A stretch of DNA of 64,000 bases from Triplophysa rosa (lineage: Eukaryota; Chordata; Actinopteri; Cypriniformes; Nemacheilidae), in contig NC_079895.1 in NCBI RefSeq assembly GCF_024868665.1, positions 5,482,154-5,546,153 on the forward strand, read 5' to 3'. Numbering within the stretch: position 1 is the stretch's first letter; the number at the start of each line of letters is the position of its first letter. The notes under the pieces are model-generated. The model ran no database searches and was not told where the DNA came from. It saw only the letters and a list, made by a program, of their open reading frames with translations. The position numbers were made by a program, and so were the translations under genes. Positions 38,501 through 49,558 of the stretch are shown piece after piece.

Positions 38501-41500
38501 TCACCTGTTATTGTATTTACTGTTCCAAATATTGGTTGTTTATGTGTGCGTTTAAGCTAATATGTTTGCGTAGGTTGATGGCTGATGCAGCCACATGTGT
38601 TTCGATCTTTGTGCAAGAGACAAAAACACTCCAGCTTGGTTGATTGTGTGTTTAATATAATATTAAGTTATAGATTAAAGTCTTAATGCTTTGCGAAAAA
38701 AAAGGCACTGAACCAGCACAATTGAGCCCTTACTGTGAGCTGGGGTGGGCGGTATTACCACTATACTGTACACATTTTGTTTTGCTGGAAATAAAAAAGG
38801 AGAAATATTGTAAAGCTGCAAAAAACAGTTTTTTTATATTTTCTCTAAATTTGGAGCTTTATGAGTGTAACCATATTAGAATAAACCATATTTGAATTTT
38901 TCACATTATGTAACACTTGAGTTAAAAAAACCTTAGCATAAGTAAAACTAATTGAGATAGAAAATGGATGATTTATAAACCAGTGCACACGTTTACATTT
39001 ACATTTATGCATTTGGCAGACGCTTTTACCCAAAGCGATTTACATTGCATTGTACTATACATTTGTTTCTATGTGCCATCCCCTGGGATGGAACCCATGA
39101 CCTTGGCGTTGCTAGCGCCATGCACACTAACCACTGAGCCACAGGAAAGCTGTACATCCAATAGTCTGTAATTATGCAGAAAGTTTTAACGCCTATTCAC
39201 CTTACAAGTTTATCTGTATGTTTACGTTATAGTTTGTCTCTGCCGTCATACTGCCCGCCCTACTCTGTGCATGTGTCCAAAACCTCAGAACCGATCCATT
39301 CCTTGAAAACTGCACATTTTCAGCAGGCTTTTCTGAGCCGGACAGGCAGAAACCATCATCCTCTGCTGTGACATGCTCACGTCAAACTGTTCACATCTTT
39401 ATCCCAGCTCAAATCCACGTGTGAGAAAGAGGATGCACCATTACAATGTGTAATGAAAGTTTAGCATCCTGTGAACAGCAGTTCCCATCACACCTAAGCT
39501 CAACCATTGTGATTTTCTTCTCTTGTGAAAAGTACAAAATGTCTGATGTAAATCGTGCCTGTGAATGCACCTAAATAACGCATGACATCATTTCCTCCCG
39601 AGTCCTTGAGCAGTGCCCCGGGCGCGTTCCAAAGCGTGTGATATGCTGTTGAAGGCTCTCTGTGTGCTTTTATGTTGTTGCATATTTTGCAGACGTAGGA
39701 TCTGTGGGATTTTTTGACCACTGCTGCAGGTCAATGACGTTGGTAATTTTTCCTTTCCATTTTTCCTCCCTCCCCATGAACAAAGCCTGGATACTAAAAT
39801 ATCAGTAGTGTCACTGTGTTCCTTAATAAGGCGGAAACCTGTGCAGGATCACATGGCCCGTATGGTCACTTTTTACATTGTGTTAACAGAAACCCACAAT
39901 GGCTGTGCATTATTTTATCCTTTAAAAACAAAAATCGTATTTTCTGGAGAAAAAAAAACTAGCTTGTAACGTAAACATTTGTAACCTATTTTAAACTCAA
40001 CAAGAACATTCGGAGGCGGACCATTTTATCAGTGTTTATTTTATTAATAATACTCTACCAACTGAGCTTCAGGAAAAGGCATTTTTTAAGGAAACGATTC
40101 CCCGTCTATTACAGGAAACCACAAGATGGGTTGAAATAAAAAGTATGAACGGGTTTAGAACAGGTTTTAAGTAGGTTCTTTACAATAATACATCACATTA
40201 CTGCATGGCCTCTGTGGGCTTCTGGGCAAACTGGATATGTAGCACATTCTTTTTTCCCCTCTACTTTGTAAGCATTAATGTTGTTTGACACGCAAAATAG
40301 TTGTTTATTAAATATTTATACAGATAATGCCGTGATTGGCCGTCACTTGCATCTGTATTACCTCAGCAACTGCCCCAGTCCTCATTCCACATCTGACAGG
40401 ACACCGTAAATGATTGGAACATGATTTAAAAGGTTCATTTAAATGTAATTGAACATATTTCGGACCTTCTTACATACACAAACTGTTTTAGTGCCGATGT
40501 TACAAACCCTGCTGCTTTACATTCAACTCTCTTTCTTAGCCTACAGGTCTTCATGTAAGGTTTATCTCAGGTTTCTGCTCTGTAGCGGTCCATCATCATT
40601 CCCTTTGTAGTGAATAACAAAACTTTACCGTAGTCAGGTTATGACATGATCATATTAGGGTTCATCTTACAGTAGTCTCATTGATTTCTAACCATAGACT
40701 AATAATCGATTTGCGTTTGCACCGATCGTTTTTAGAGAATGAAATCCCCTCACTGATAATCTGTAAATGAGTTAGTTCTGATTATTTTCTTCCCATATTA
40801 CATTAAACGTGAATTTATTATCTTGAATAGTATTTTGAACAGTCAGTGAATGAGAAATGTGATTTTCTTTTTTCTGTGTTTTTCAGCAAGGGGCAGGCAA
40901 TGCTGAGAAGTTTGATTATGTGAGTAATTCAACAGTAGATTACATAAAAAATCGCATTTCATTCTTTTGCTTTTGTTGTTGGTTTGTTTTAACTCACCGG
41001 CTCTGTTTTGATTTCTTTCATTATTTGCAGTTGATGAACTTCCTGAAGAAGATGGCAGGAGACGAATATGTTGGCTTCAGCAATGCCACGTAAGATTGAG
41101 TCTCATTATGACATTTTGTTTGAACTACGCTTATGTGCATGCTTAGCTAACTTTTTGCAGAATAAGCAGAGACTTTTTAAAGGGACAGTTCACCCAAAAA
41201 TAAAACTTCTGTCATCGTTTACTCGCCCTCGACTGGTGGCCAAGAACTGTTTGGTTCCAAGCATTCTTCCAAATATCTTTCTCTTTGTTTGTCGGAAGAT
41301 TTCAGTCAGAACGTGAGACGGGTGACAGGAATTTCGCTATTGGCTATTATCTGAAAGAGAAGAAGGTCAGTATCTCGAAGCTGTTTCGATGTGGTTTAAT
41401 GATTTATCGCACCCATCATCTTCCTGAATATTTAGTCTGCTTTGCTTGTCTGGAGTGATTTAGTGTCAGCTGCACAGATTCAGTTTTGATGCTTGTCCGA

Positions 41501-44500
41501 CATATTAACCCTTTGTTCTCTCTATATGCAGTGCTTTCCAGAGGGAACCGATATGAACGCTGTTCTGGACTTGTACTTTCAGGTACATCCTATGACATCT
41601 TTCATTTACTTAATGCAAACTTGGGCAAAACATAAAAAGGGCTACGTTTTGACCAATTCAACTGTCAAATGTTTGGCTTAATTCTTGTTATATGCAAAGT
41701 TCTAACACAATCAGAATGACATTGATTTCATGTTTTTATCAAATGCTTCATGTTTGTGGTGTGCAGCTCTGCTCCATCGAGGTAACATGTGAGAGCGCTA
41801 GTGTCATGGCAGCCACGCTGGCCAACGGTGGTTTCTGTCCAATCACAGGCGAGCGCGTGCTGTGCCCAGAGGCCGTGCGAGACACCCTTAGCCTCATGCA
41901 CTCCTGCGGCATGTATGACTTCTCAGGGCAGTTCGCCTTCCATGTAAGTGAAAAGTAAAAGATGGATTCCGGTTAATCTAATCTGGAGGATTAGCAAGTG
42001 CAAGATGTTTTTTAGTCAGATGACAAGCAACCGTTTTTCCGAACTACACCAAGCTGGTATCGTTTTTTCGAGATTGTTTACCAGCTAAATGTCTTTTTTT
42101 GTGATTGAGGTGGGCCTTCCAGCCAAGTCAGGTGTGTCTGGGGGTATTCTGCTGGTTGTGCCTAATGTGATGGGCATCATGTGCTGGTCTCCGCCATTGG
42201 ACAAGCTCGGCAACAGTGTCCGAGGCATCCAGTTCTGCACGGTGTGTGAATTTTCTCATTTCACCTTAAAAACTATTACTAATAAGTGGCAACTTGGGAC
42301 TATTTAATGATTAGCCAACATAGATAGAACCAGAAATATGCATAATGCGATATGCAATCCAACATTTCATATGCTGTATAGCCGCAGGAAAATAAATGAT
42401 TAACCATTCCACATTTTCATTTAATTCAATTCAGTTTTATTTATATAGCACTTTTCGCAATGTTTTATTGTTTCAAAGCAGCTTTACAGGAAGAAAGACA
42501 AAAATGAACAAAAGTTAGTATTAGTATTAAAATAACAAGACCCATGAACTGAGCCACAGGAAAGCTTATCCAATCATTAGTTTATTCGTTTTATAAAGCT
42601 GTTTATCAGTGCCATCTTTATGCTTTTTATTCTCAGTATTGAATAAAATGTTCTTTATCTTTTTCTTCAAATGTTCCTTTGTTCTTAATCCCACGATGCA
42701 TTGCAAGCTCATGGCTTTACATCCATCTGTGAAGTGACAAAAACTTGATATTTTTAGATCCTTCTAAGAAACAGCGCTTGTTAGAGTCTGAATGTCTGTG
42801 TAGCTTGCCGTAGAGCGTCTCAGATCCTTGTTAAAGGTCAAGGAGTCTGAAATTACTGTCTGTTTTTCTGTCTGGTAAAATAGCAACACCATGTTCTGTA
42901 TAGGCTGACACTTACAAGAGAACCAAAGGTCGCAGGTTCATAACTGGTCGAGTGAATTCTAGGAGAGAGACTCTATGGACAAAATCCACTGTATCACGAG
43001 ACATAAACTGGACATAATATCAGGCAATCCTGCTAACTTTTTTCGCTGAATAAATGTGTTCTGTCCCTCTGCATTTATAAGATGACGAACAGTGTGAAGG
43101 TCAGATTCAAGAAGTTAAATTCTATTGCCAACATTAGTGGTGGAAAATTATTTGCACATATACCAGCATTTAGACCTTGAAATGTCACCTTTAACGCCAT
43201 TAAAATAATCACATGGCCTAAACCGGAAAAAACTGAGACTGTGTGATGACATTGTACCATGACAGTGCTGAAATAAGCTTTCATCATAAAGGGATTTGAT
43301 AAAAGGTGATGTCATTTTGGACAGAGACTCTTTGTATTTGTTAACAGTAGTAAATGCGTTAGCTAACATGAATTAACAATGAGTTATATTGTGTTATAGC
43401 ATTTATTCATCTAATGCATAACTAATGTTAACAAATACAACCGCATTGTAAAGTGCATACTGACTAGCAGACCACCCTGAGACCCTCAAACGTGTGTTTG
43501 CGTCGAGATGTCACTAACCCCTTTGGTCTCTGTTGTAGGATCTGGTGTCCTTGTTCAACTTTCACAACTATGACAACCTGAGGCATTTCACCAAGAAGCT
43601 CGATCCTCGCCGTGAGGGAGGGGAACAGGGGGTGAGTGCCCACTTCCGTTTGCCCGCCAGCCTTGCCCTTCCCAACTGTCCCATCGACGCACTACACCAC
43701 ATCTTGTATGAGTGACTGCACGCATACCGATGCTATTTTTTCCCCAAGACTATTGCAGTGCAAAAGTATGTCCACTAAACATCAGTCTAGGGCAGTGGTT
43801 CTCAAAATGGGGGCCGTGGTCCCCCGGGGGGCCCCCAAGATGGATCCAGGGAGGCCACAGATTTTGTGGCATTTTATGAAATATAGAAATTTATCATAGA
43901 TTTTATGCAATCAAACATCAGAAAAATGACACCACCAACCAAAAGAATTGAGGTTCCAGCATTGTATAACTGAATATGTTTTTGGTTTAATTAAAATTCT
44001 AAGTTTAAGATTATACGTCTTTATACGGGGGCCGCAAAGCGATGCACTTAACACAAAGGGGGCCTTACAACGAAAAAGTTTGAGAACCACTGATCTAGGG
44101 TACACGTTAGCGTACAGACATTGCACCCCCTGCTGGAATATCTGCTCACTGCATCAAAGTGTAGTTGGTAGCATAGATGTTTGCTGGTTGATCATGTCAG
44201 CTGTGCATGAGTTTATAATTCTGCATATTGAACGCCGCTGAAGTGTTTTTTTTACGCAATGAATCTGAAAGAAATGTTTTGTTTGCTTGCTTATGTCTGC
44301 ATACTCAGATTTGCAATCTGCAGGCCCAGACGTAATCTGTGGTGTTTTGCTTTTCACTTCGAGGGGAGAATCTGCAAAATCATTTTAAACATGGTTATGT
44401 AGGCGTGTTTGGGAAACCTGTTTTTAAACGGTCATTGTGCTTTTTACTTAAGTCTGAACTTGTCGAACTTTGTAAATTGAATCGTATTTGCTAATCTGCT

Positions 44501-47500
44501 AATTTTGTATGGGCCTGTTTGATAGTGATCGTGACCTAAATACTATTTGTGCGACGTAAATGATGCAGCATGCAATCCACGTTATAAAAGAGTCTCTTGT
44601 TGTTGTTTTATTATGGTTACACAAAAGAGTTGTTTTTCTATTTTAGGCCGTTTTAAAATCGCAGCTACTTTCTAAATAGAATTGTTCGTTTACGTTGAGT
44701 TCGAAACCCTCTCACGTCACCTTATTGAACGGTGCGAGCCATTTCCACACCAACACTAACAGCAGCCTGTCCTTGGAAGTTCACAAAACTAATCCATTCT
44801 CCGTGTCGCACAACAGACCTCTGGACCGCTGGATTACGAAAGCCTTCAGCAAGAGTTAGCTCTCAAAGACAGTTTGTGGACAAAGGTATCGCCTTCCGAG
44901 TGCAATGAAGACAGCTCCACTACTGTAGTCTATAGGATGGGTGATGTTGAAGATCGCAACTGAAATGGACCTGACTCGCCTGTGGGGGCTTGCTTGACAT
45001 TATATATTTTTCTATACAGTATATTGTCAATACAGCTATTTATTTTCAATGAACCTCAGTGGATTGTCATTTTGGTCAGATATATATTTCGTTTCTTACC
45101 AAAGTCTTTCCTTCTCTGTTGGTCAGTCTGTTAAATGGGTGTGGAGGAGGATGTGGTTATACTGTAGGTCATGTCTACGGGCAGCTCGGTTCTGTTCTGG
45201 TTGTCTGGGGTTCATCACTTACATCCGACAATACGTCCCGGGACCTTTGGGCTGTGATCACGTCACATGTTGTGAGTGGGCAGTGTGATTTGGAGGCCTG
45301 CTATTGTTCTAAATATTGATTTATGGACTTGTTTTTGGTCGAGGTTGAAGATTGGCTGCTGAACAGACTGGTGGTTCAATTGCAATATCTCATACAATTG
45401 AAAGTTTTGCTTGCATATACTGTAATGACCCCAAAATACAAAGCCATTAATGATATTGGTCTTTATGCATCTTTATGGATTTGATCTTTTTGGAGCACAA
45501 ACACACATTAGCTTCTCGTTTGGTTCTCAGTAATCGCCTACTTTTTTTAGCGCAGGCCTGTCAGGTTTGTTAATGGAATGGGTAACATATTTTCCTTTGA
45601 ATGTAACCTTGTGGTCAAAACACTGTAACTTTATGTGTTTCGTGCCTTTTACAGATCCGCTGCCAGCTTTTGGTTGCATTCAGTTATTCATTTTAAGTAA
45701 CGATACATTCTTGGTAAATGGAGCGTGTGAGGGTGCTTGTGCAATGAACATGCATCACAGATCCCCAGTGGTTCTGTTCAGCAGCCGGTTTAAACCTGTA
45801 TGTTTGTAAAGTTCATGATTTGGAGGTGAAACGTTTTTATTTCTGTATCTTGAAGATCCCTATTGCTAAAAATGTTACGCACCTTATCGATGTTCAAGAT
45901 TCGGTTCATATCAAGTTTATTTTTGGATAGATACTGCCCTCGTCAGGCTGTTTTTGTTTTGTGTTGTTTTGCATTGTTTTTATTTGTGTATTCCAAAAAC
46001 ACCTTTTAAATTGTTTTATTATATATGATTTAAAGTTTTGCATGAAATATTCCTGCAGGAATGTCGTAGTTTGTTTGGCTTGACTGTTGTGGGTTTGTTT
46101 TATTTTCATGTAACAGGATGTTTTGTGCTGCTACAGTGTTACCAGACCTTTTGCTTCTTAGAGGACGGGATTGTTCTGTCTTTTCTGACAGCTTTGCAGT
46201 ATAATAGCGGAACTTTTAGCTTTTTTCAGCTCACACACATCAACTTTTGTGAAGATGCACTTCTGCTTTTAATGTACTACATTATGTCTGTCTTTTTTTA
46301 CCATTTTGCCATCACCTGGTTTTAGTTATAACATGGTTTAAGTTATACCACATTCTCATGAACAGTTTATTTTTCATTCTGTTTTCTCATTGTGTATTTA
46401 TGTAACTTGGTCCTGGTTTTACTTTTTGTATCTTTAATAAATGTATTTAATCTCATCTCATTGTAGTTGAAATTAATTTGTTTGTTACATTCATCTGTGT
46501 TTTTGGATAGACAAGCTAACCTAAAAAAATTACAAAATGCATTCTTAATGCTGCTTTGTTGGTTTATTTACAATATTTACTTATAATGTTTGTCGCTCTG
46601 AAATGGCTTTAACAGCTAAAGTGTGAGTTTAATTTATTTAAAAAATCTAGAGATACGCAGCTACTACAGCTGGTTTGGCGACAGCCTGCATGCTTTTTGC
46701 TATACTTTTGCATGGGTTAATCGCTGTTAATCGCAAACATGTCACATCAGACAAATATCTCTATTTCTAGTTTCCCACAGTCATGGAAAACATGATTCTT
46801 GGGCCAGGAAAGTCATGTGAATTGATAATATCTTAACGTAATGGAAAATCAGGGTAAGATATCTAGTGGACATGCTTCTTTAGCGCTAAAATATTATATT
46901 GGCTAGAAATTACTCTTTGTGATGGCGAGCTTATGAAATGGCAAACCTATAAATAGTCTGTCAATCACAAATGATTAGGAAAAATCATGGAAATACATCA
47001 AATAAAAGGTGTAGGAATCCTGCTGTTAAAAGAGCTGTGAATGTATCGATCACAGTTCATGTGCTGTTATAAATGATCATTTCCCCAAATCTACTCCCGT
47101 GTTTTGCCATATGTTGTATTGCCTTTTATTGGTCTATGACAACAAATACAGGTGTGTAGAGTATATAGATGTAGATGACATCTCCTGGTTAATAAAAGGT
47201 AATCTGAAGACTTCCAGTCAGCTATTCTACATACATTTCTGTTTATGTTGTAATTTCTGTTTCCAATGTTTTACACCATACAAATGCAGCACTGTCATAA
47301 TAATGCGGGCTTTCAAGTAAATTCATGATTCTGAAAAATATTATAATTAATAATAATGTAGTTTATACATTAGGCTTATAGTATAAATGCTTTATTTGGC
47401 TGCTTTGTGATCTTAATCTGTGGCTATTAACATTCCCTCATGCACATTCATAAGGATTTCATATAAGCAAACAAGAATCATTTTGTAAGGTTACATTTAA

Positions 47501-49558
47501 GACATCAAATGTATAAGGTTACATTTAAGACATTACAAAGCCTTTATTAGATTGATAGAGAACCACGAGAAGATATTTTCACTTTTAAAACTATCTTTTT
47601 CTGGTGCAGTGTGGCTTATTTTGTTTATTATTTTGTAAAGTGAACTACAGAGTTAGATAAAATCATGCCTGAGTGGTTGAACTCACTTGTATCCAGCACT
47701 TGAAAGTATACAGAATTGTAGCCAGAAACTATGAAAAAGTAAATATCAATTTCTACACATTTTTAACAGCATTGCAAAAAGAAAAGTAAGTCATTCATCA
47801 ATCACTATTTTCCATTCAGCCCTGTTACCCAATTTGATGAAAAATAATGTATAATATTTTATTACATAGTTCTTTGACAACTTCCATTTAAAATTACGGT
47901 TGTTTTTTATCAAATTATCATCAATATTTTATTATTCTTATTATATGCTTTCCGAAAAATATTACGGTTCATGAATATTTACATATTTTTAGGAGACTTT
48001 TCAGTAACATGGACAAATTTTTCTGTAAATTGGTTACTTGTGCCCTCTAGTGGTGTTTTGCTGTCTCGTGCTAGCAATTGATTAAGCAATTGCTTTTTTA
48101 AACTTTGCATGCTTGCTTGGCTTAAAGAATTTGTTTTTCAACTTTAATCAGATATCTACAGCAAAACTGCATTTATGCATGTTTGCAATCATCCACCTGT
48201 GAAGAATGTTTTTCAAGGTAAAATATAATGAATATTTAATTAAGCAGATGTTTGTCATTTTATTTATTCAATAAAAACTTTAAGATTTAAATTTTAGTTT
48301 TAATTGACACCTCCTGTATAAATGTTTCATTTTAAGCAAATTTAGTAAAAAATAGTTGAGTAAATTAAATACATTGTTACAATACACTCGTTATTATACG
48401 CCACACGTAAAATGCAACACTCAGTATTTACATTTATGCATTTGGCAGACCCATCTGCACAAGGATTCACAGTTTTATGCATTTCATTTCATTTGCATTG
48501 TCAATTTAATGTACTTTACTTTCGCCAGTTCTCAATTGTTTCCAGATGTTTCACTTTCATTCATTAGAGCTAAAGAACCTGAGGTCACCGCCTTTCTGCC
48601 ATCCCTCCATCATCAAAGTTTATCACAAAAAAGTTCCACAAAGGTTCTTCTCTATCATTCCAGGTGAAATCTGTCATCAATCTTCTCTTTGCTGCCTACA
48701 CAGGAGATGTGTCTGCCTTGAGAAGGTACAAAGCATTTTATTCATTCACTGCGAGTGTTTAAATTGTGTTTCTTATTTGTTTATTTATTATCTGTGTGAT
48801 AATCAGGTTTGCATTGTCCTCCATTGACATGGAACAGAGCGATTATGACTCCAGGACAGCTCTGCATGTAGCAGCCGCTGAGGGTAAAACATCACAGTCA
48901 TGTTATTTTATAATCATGTGATTGCTCTTAAAGGAACAGTTCAGCCTAAAATGAAAATGATGTCCATATTCTTTTGTGAAACATTGCAAGATAAGTTCGA
49001 CACAATGCCCAGTCTTGTTTCGTCTCAAATCGGTGAAGGTGGAAAGAGATTTCCTAAAGCACCATTTATAATATTTTGCGCTACCAGAGGCATATCAAGT
49101 CTGCATATATGTCTGTGATTAAAACATGCCGTTAAAAGAACTTTCCCCTGCAATTGTAGGACACGTTGAGGTGGTGAAGTTTCTTCTGGAGGCCTGCAAG
49201 GTGAACCCTGGTCCCAAGGACAGGTGAGCAGATTATTGCAATAGTAATCATTATTATGAAAGAATACAAATTACAGTATTTAATATAGTATATAGAAATA
49301 ACAACAGTTATTGTTAATGCTCAGCTCTTAAGACATGGCTCTTTGAAAGTGAAATCTGTATGAAATTGCTTTATTGCTTTAAAACATTTTCTTTTTTCCA
49401 GATGGGGCAACACGCCAATCGATGAGGCAAGGCAGTCTGGGCATCATGACGTGCTCACACTTCTGCAGGAGTACACTGAAAAGTACAATCCATCTAAAAA
49501 CCCTGTCGCAGACAAAGAGACCACTGAGAAAAACCTGGACGGGATGCTGGAGACATAA
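20233..49558 (+). CDS. gls: Glutaminase, kidney type, KGA isoform (spliced, 18 coding exons)
   Basis: Mitochondrial phosphate-activated glutaminase (glutamine to glutamate plus ammonia). Exons: 20233-20522, 35254-35350, 35656-35777, 36114-36243, 36346-36425, 37743-37906, 38053-38111, 40887-40919, 41031-41089, 41299-41365, 41532-41582, 41767-41943, 42110-42241, 43539-43631, 48664-48725, 48807-48883, 49160-49223, 49402-49558. All join in frame: 1914 nt, 637 residues. From about residue 98 the numbering runs a constant 32 behind human GLS (669 residues). Catalytic Ser254-x-x-Lys257 is in LQSCVKP, Tyr217 in VADYIPQL, and Asn303 in MVNAGAI. The activation loop RFNKLFLNE (Leu289-Phe290) matches the allosteric-inhibitor site. 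C-terminal exons encode ankyrin repeats ([20 protein letters not shown]) and end KNLDGMLET. The GAC exon and kidney-type C-terminus favour GLS over GLS2. Intron 1 is 14.7 kb. Confidence 0.96.
21920..22060 (-). mobile_element. tRNA-derived SINE head, - orientation
   Basis: On the - strand, GTAGCTCATCTGGTAGAGCA (A box) and CACGAGTTTGATTCC (B box) form a tRNA-like head about 75 bases long. It is not a functional tRNA: no acceptor-stem pairing was evident. It lies in gls intron 1. Confidence 0.6.
22526..22552. repeat. (TA)n microsatellite
   Basis: Short alternating TA run in gls intron 1. Confidence 0.8.
23823..24814. mobile_element. Non-autonomous hAT element (TAGGGCTGGGCGATATGG family)
   Basis: The 8-bp duplication TTCACTAC at 23815-23822 and 24815-24822 flanks ends TAGGGCTGGGCGATAT and ATCGGCACAGCCCTA. 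It is 992 bases long. Short open frames inside show no transposase motifs. It lies in gls intron 1. Confidence 0.88.
25143..25646. mobile_element. Non-autonomous hAT element (TAGGCATGGGCCGGTATGAG family)
   Basis: CATAACGC is duplicated at 25135-25142 and 25647-25654. The ends TAGGCATGGGCCGGTAT and GTGTTCGGCCCATGCCTA are inverted. It is 504 bases long, in gls intron 1. Confidence 0.9.
27403..28079. mobile_element. Non-autonomous hAT element (TAGGGATGCAT family)
   Basis: AACTAAAC is duplicated at 27395-27402 and 28080-28087. The ends TAGGGATGCATGATAAAT and CATATCGGTGCATCCCTA are inverted. It is 677 bases long, in gls intron 1. Confidence 0.9.
29539..30691. mobile_element. hAT-like element (CAGGGCTTGACATTAA family)
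   Basis: The ends CAGGGCTTGACATTAA and TTAATGTCGAGCCCTG are inverted with one mismatch. CTTTAAC occurs on both sides (about 29532-29538 and 30692-30698). Subterminal ACTTGTCC repeats occur near both ends. It is 1153 bases long with no intact transposase frame. Confidence 0.75.
30713..31300. mobile_element. Unclassified interspersed repeat with internal (CA)n
   Basis: Begins CTCAACTCAACTTTATTTATATAGCGCTTTTACAAT, here split by reading. It has a long imperfect CA/GT microsatellite at about 30848-31016 and later CCTCAGGAGAACCCAGGCCC and TCCAGTTCCCCTCTGGC. A related start occurs at 42423 (TTTATTTATATAGCACTTTT). Open frames across it are low-complexity artefacts. Confidence 0.6.
31640..35253. other. 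gls: 3' part of gls intron 1
   Basis: No gene was recognised. At 32985-33060 there is an L2-like 3' tail (CACTTTGGATAAAAGTCTGC). The rest is AT-rich, including a low-complexity segment at 34200-34340. The interval ends with the acceptor TGCTTCCAG. Confidence 0.5.
35254..43631 (+). CDS. gls: gls glutaminase-domain exons 2-14
   Basis: Thirteen exons encode the tetramerising N-terminal region ([34 protein letters not shown]) and the beta-lactamase-like glutaminase domain. Landmarks by exon: [16 protein letters not shown] (36346), [18 protein letters not shown] (37743), NPMVNAGAI (38053), [11 protein letters not shown] (a 33-nt microexon at 40887), GYYLKEKK (41299), CFPEGTDM (41532), [20 protein letters not shown] (41767), [20 protein letters not shown] (42110), [11 protein letters not shown] (43539). 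Exon 14 ends in phase 0, so it can join either the GAC exon or the first ankyrin exon. Confidence 0.95.
36955..37250 (+). mobile_element. 5'-truncated L2-like LINE 3' end
   Basis: Ends in the L2-like tail GGATAAAAGCGTCTGCTAAA followed by short ATGTAAA repeats, a typical 3' end for fish L2-type copies. The upstream part resembles a LINE 3' region but has no coding frame. It lies in gls intron 5. Confidence 0.55.
37265..37489. mobile_element. AGTTCACCC-family foldback element
   Basis: Contains CACACAAAAATGAAAATTCT, ATCATTTACTCACCCTC and the right end TTTTTGGGTGAAGTGTCCCTTT. A central palindrome reads CTCCCATAGTATTTAT, then ACTATGGGAG. Confidence 0.75.
37533..37685 (-). mobile_element. tRNA-derived SINE with L2-like tail, - orientation
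   Basis: On the - strand: A box in TGGCTCAGTGGTTAGAGCA, B box GGGTTCCATTCC, then the tail AAGTCGCTTTGGATAAAAGC. It ends about 57 bases before gls exon 6. Confidence 0.75.
38990..39155 (-). mobile_element. tRNA-derived SINE with L2-like tail, second full copy
   Basis: Same order and orientation as 37533-37685: the + strand reads TTTGGCAGACGCTTTTACCC, GGGATGGAACCCATGACC and CACTGAGCCACAGGAAAGC. Fragments of the same family occur near 40045-40080, 42545-42575 and 48428-48455. Confidence 0.75.
39175..40886. other. gls: gls intron 7 remainder
   Basis: No coding exon and no well-delimited element, apart from a short SINE-like fragment near 40045-40080. Confidence 0.5.
41178..41298. mobile_element. 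Left half of an AGTTCACCC-family element abutting gls exon 10
   Basis: Starts AAAGGGACAGTTCACCCAAA and continues TCTGTCATCGTTTACTCGCC and CATTCTTCCAAATATCTT, all in family order. The copy stops at the 3' splice site of gls exon 10 (AG at 41297-41298), so the polypyrimidine tract CTTTCTCTTTGTTTGTC appears to be element sequence. Confidence 0.7.
42423..42545. mobile_element. Fragment of the TTTATTTATATAGC repeat
   Basis: Shares TTTATTTATATAGC-CTTTT and CAAAGCAGCT with the start of the repeat at 30713. Just before it, 42370-42415 resembles the end of the foldback at 50227-50746 (GCTGTATAGCCGCAGGAAAA). Confidence 0.5.
42580..43538. other. gls: gls intron 13, remainder
   Basis: No coding exon or delimited element seen. 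It ends in the acceptor CTCTGTTGTAG. Confidence 0.5.
43793..44092. mobile_element. Non-autonomous hAT element between gls exon 14 and the GAC exon
   Basis: The ends CAGTGGTTCTCAAAA and TTTGAGAACCACTG are inverted. Flanking octamers GTCTAGGG and ATCTAGGG agree at 7 of 8 positions. It is 300 bases long and starts about 160 bases after the exon-14 donor. Confidence 0.85.
44817..44963 (+). CDS. gls: gls alternative terminal exon, GAC isoform
   Basis: After the acceptor CGCACAACAG the frame is in phase with exon 14 and encodes 48 residues before TGA at 44961-44963. The segment [15 protein letters not shown] is the hallmark of the mammalian GAC-specific exon, and [18 protein letters not shown] continues the match. 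A GAC mRNA (exons 1-14 plus this one) would encode 566 residues, against 598 in human (again a difference of 32), and would lack the ankyrin repeats. No donor site is needed. Confidence 0.92.
   Translation, partial: TSGPLDYESLQQELALKDSLWTKVSPSECNEDSSTTVVYRMGDVEDRN
44964..46460 (+). other. gls: gls GAC-isoform 3' UTR
   Basis: Follows the GAC stop codon. It has no recognisable coding frame or obvious transposon, and ends near a clear AATAAA at 46436-46441. The length (about 1.5 kb) is an inference from that signal. Confidence 0.55.
46461..48663. other. gls: Interval between GAC 3' UTR and first KGA exon
   Basis: An intron for the KGA transcript. It is AT-rich, has no recognised gene, and carries a SINE-tail fragment at about 48428-48455. 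Confidence 0.5.
48664..49558 (+). CDS. gls: gls KGA-specific ankyrin exons
   Basis: Four exons (48664-48725, 48807-48883, 49160-49223, 49402-49558) encode [21 protein letters not shown], then two ankyrin-type units ([34 protein letters not shown]) and a charged tail ending in TAA. In family members this region is absent from GAC, so the two terminal choices are mutually exclusive. Confidence 0.93.

Noticed and set aside
20233..49558. Assignment as liver-type glutaminase GLS2
   Set aside because: The GAC-type exon and the KNLDGML C-terminus match kidney-type GLS, and synteny with nab1 and stat1 agrees.
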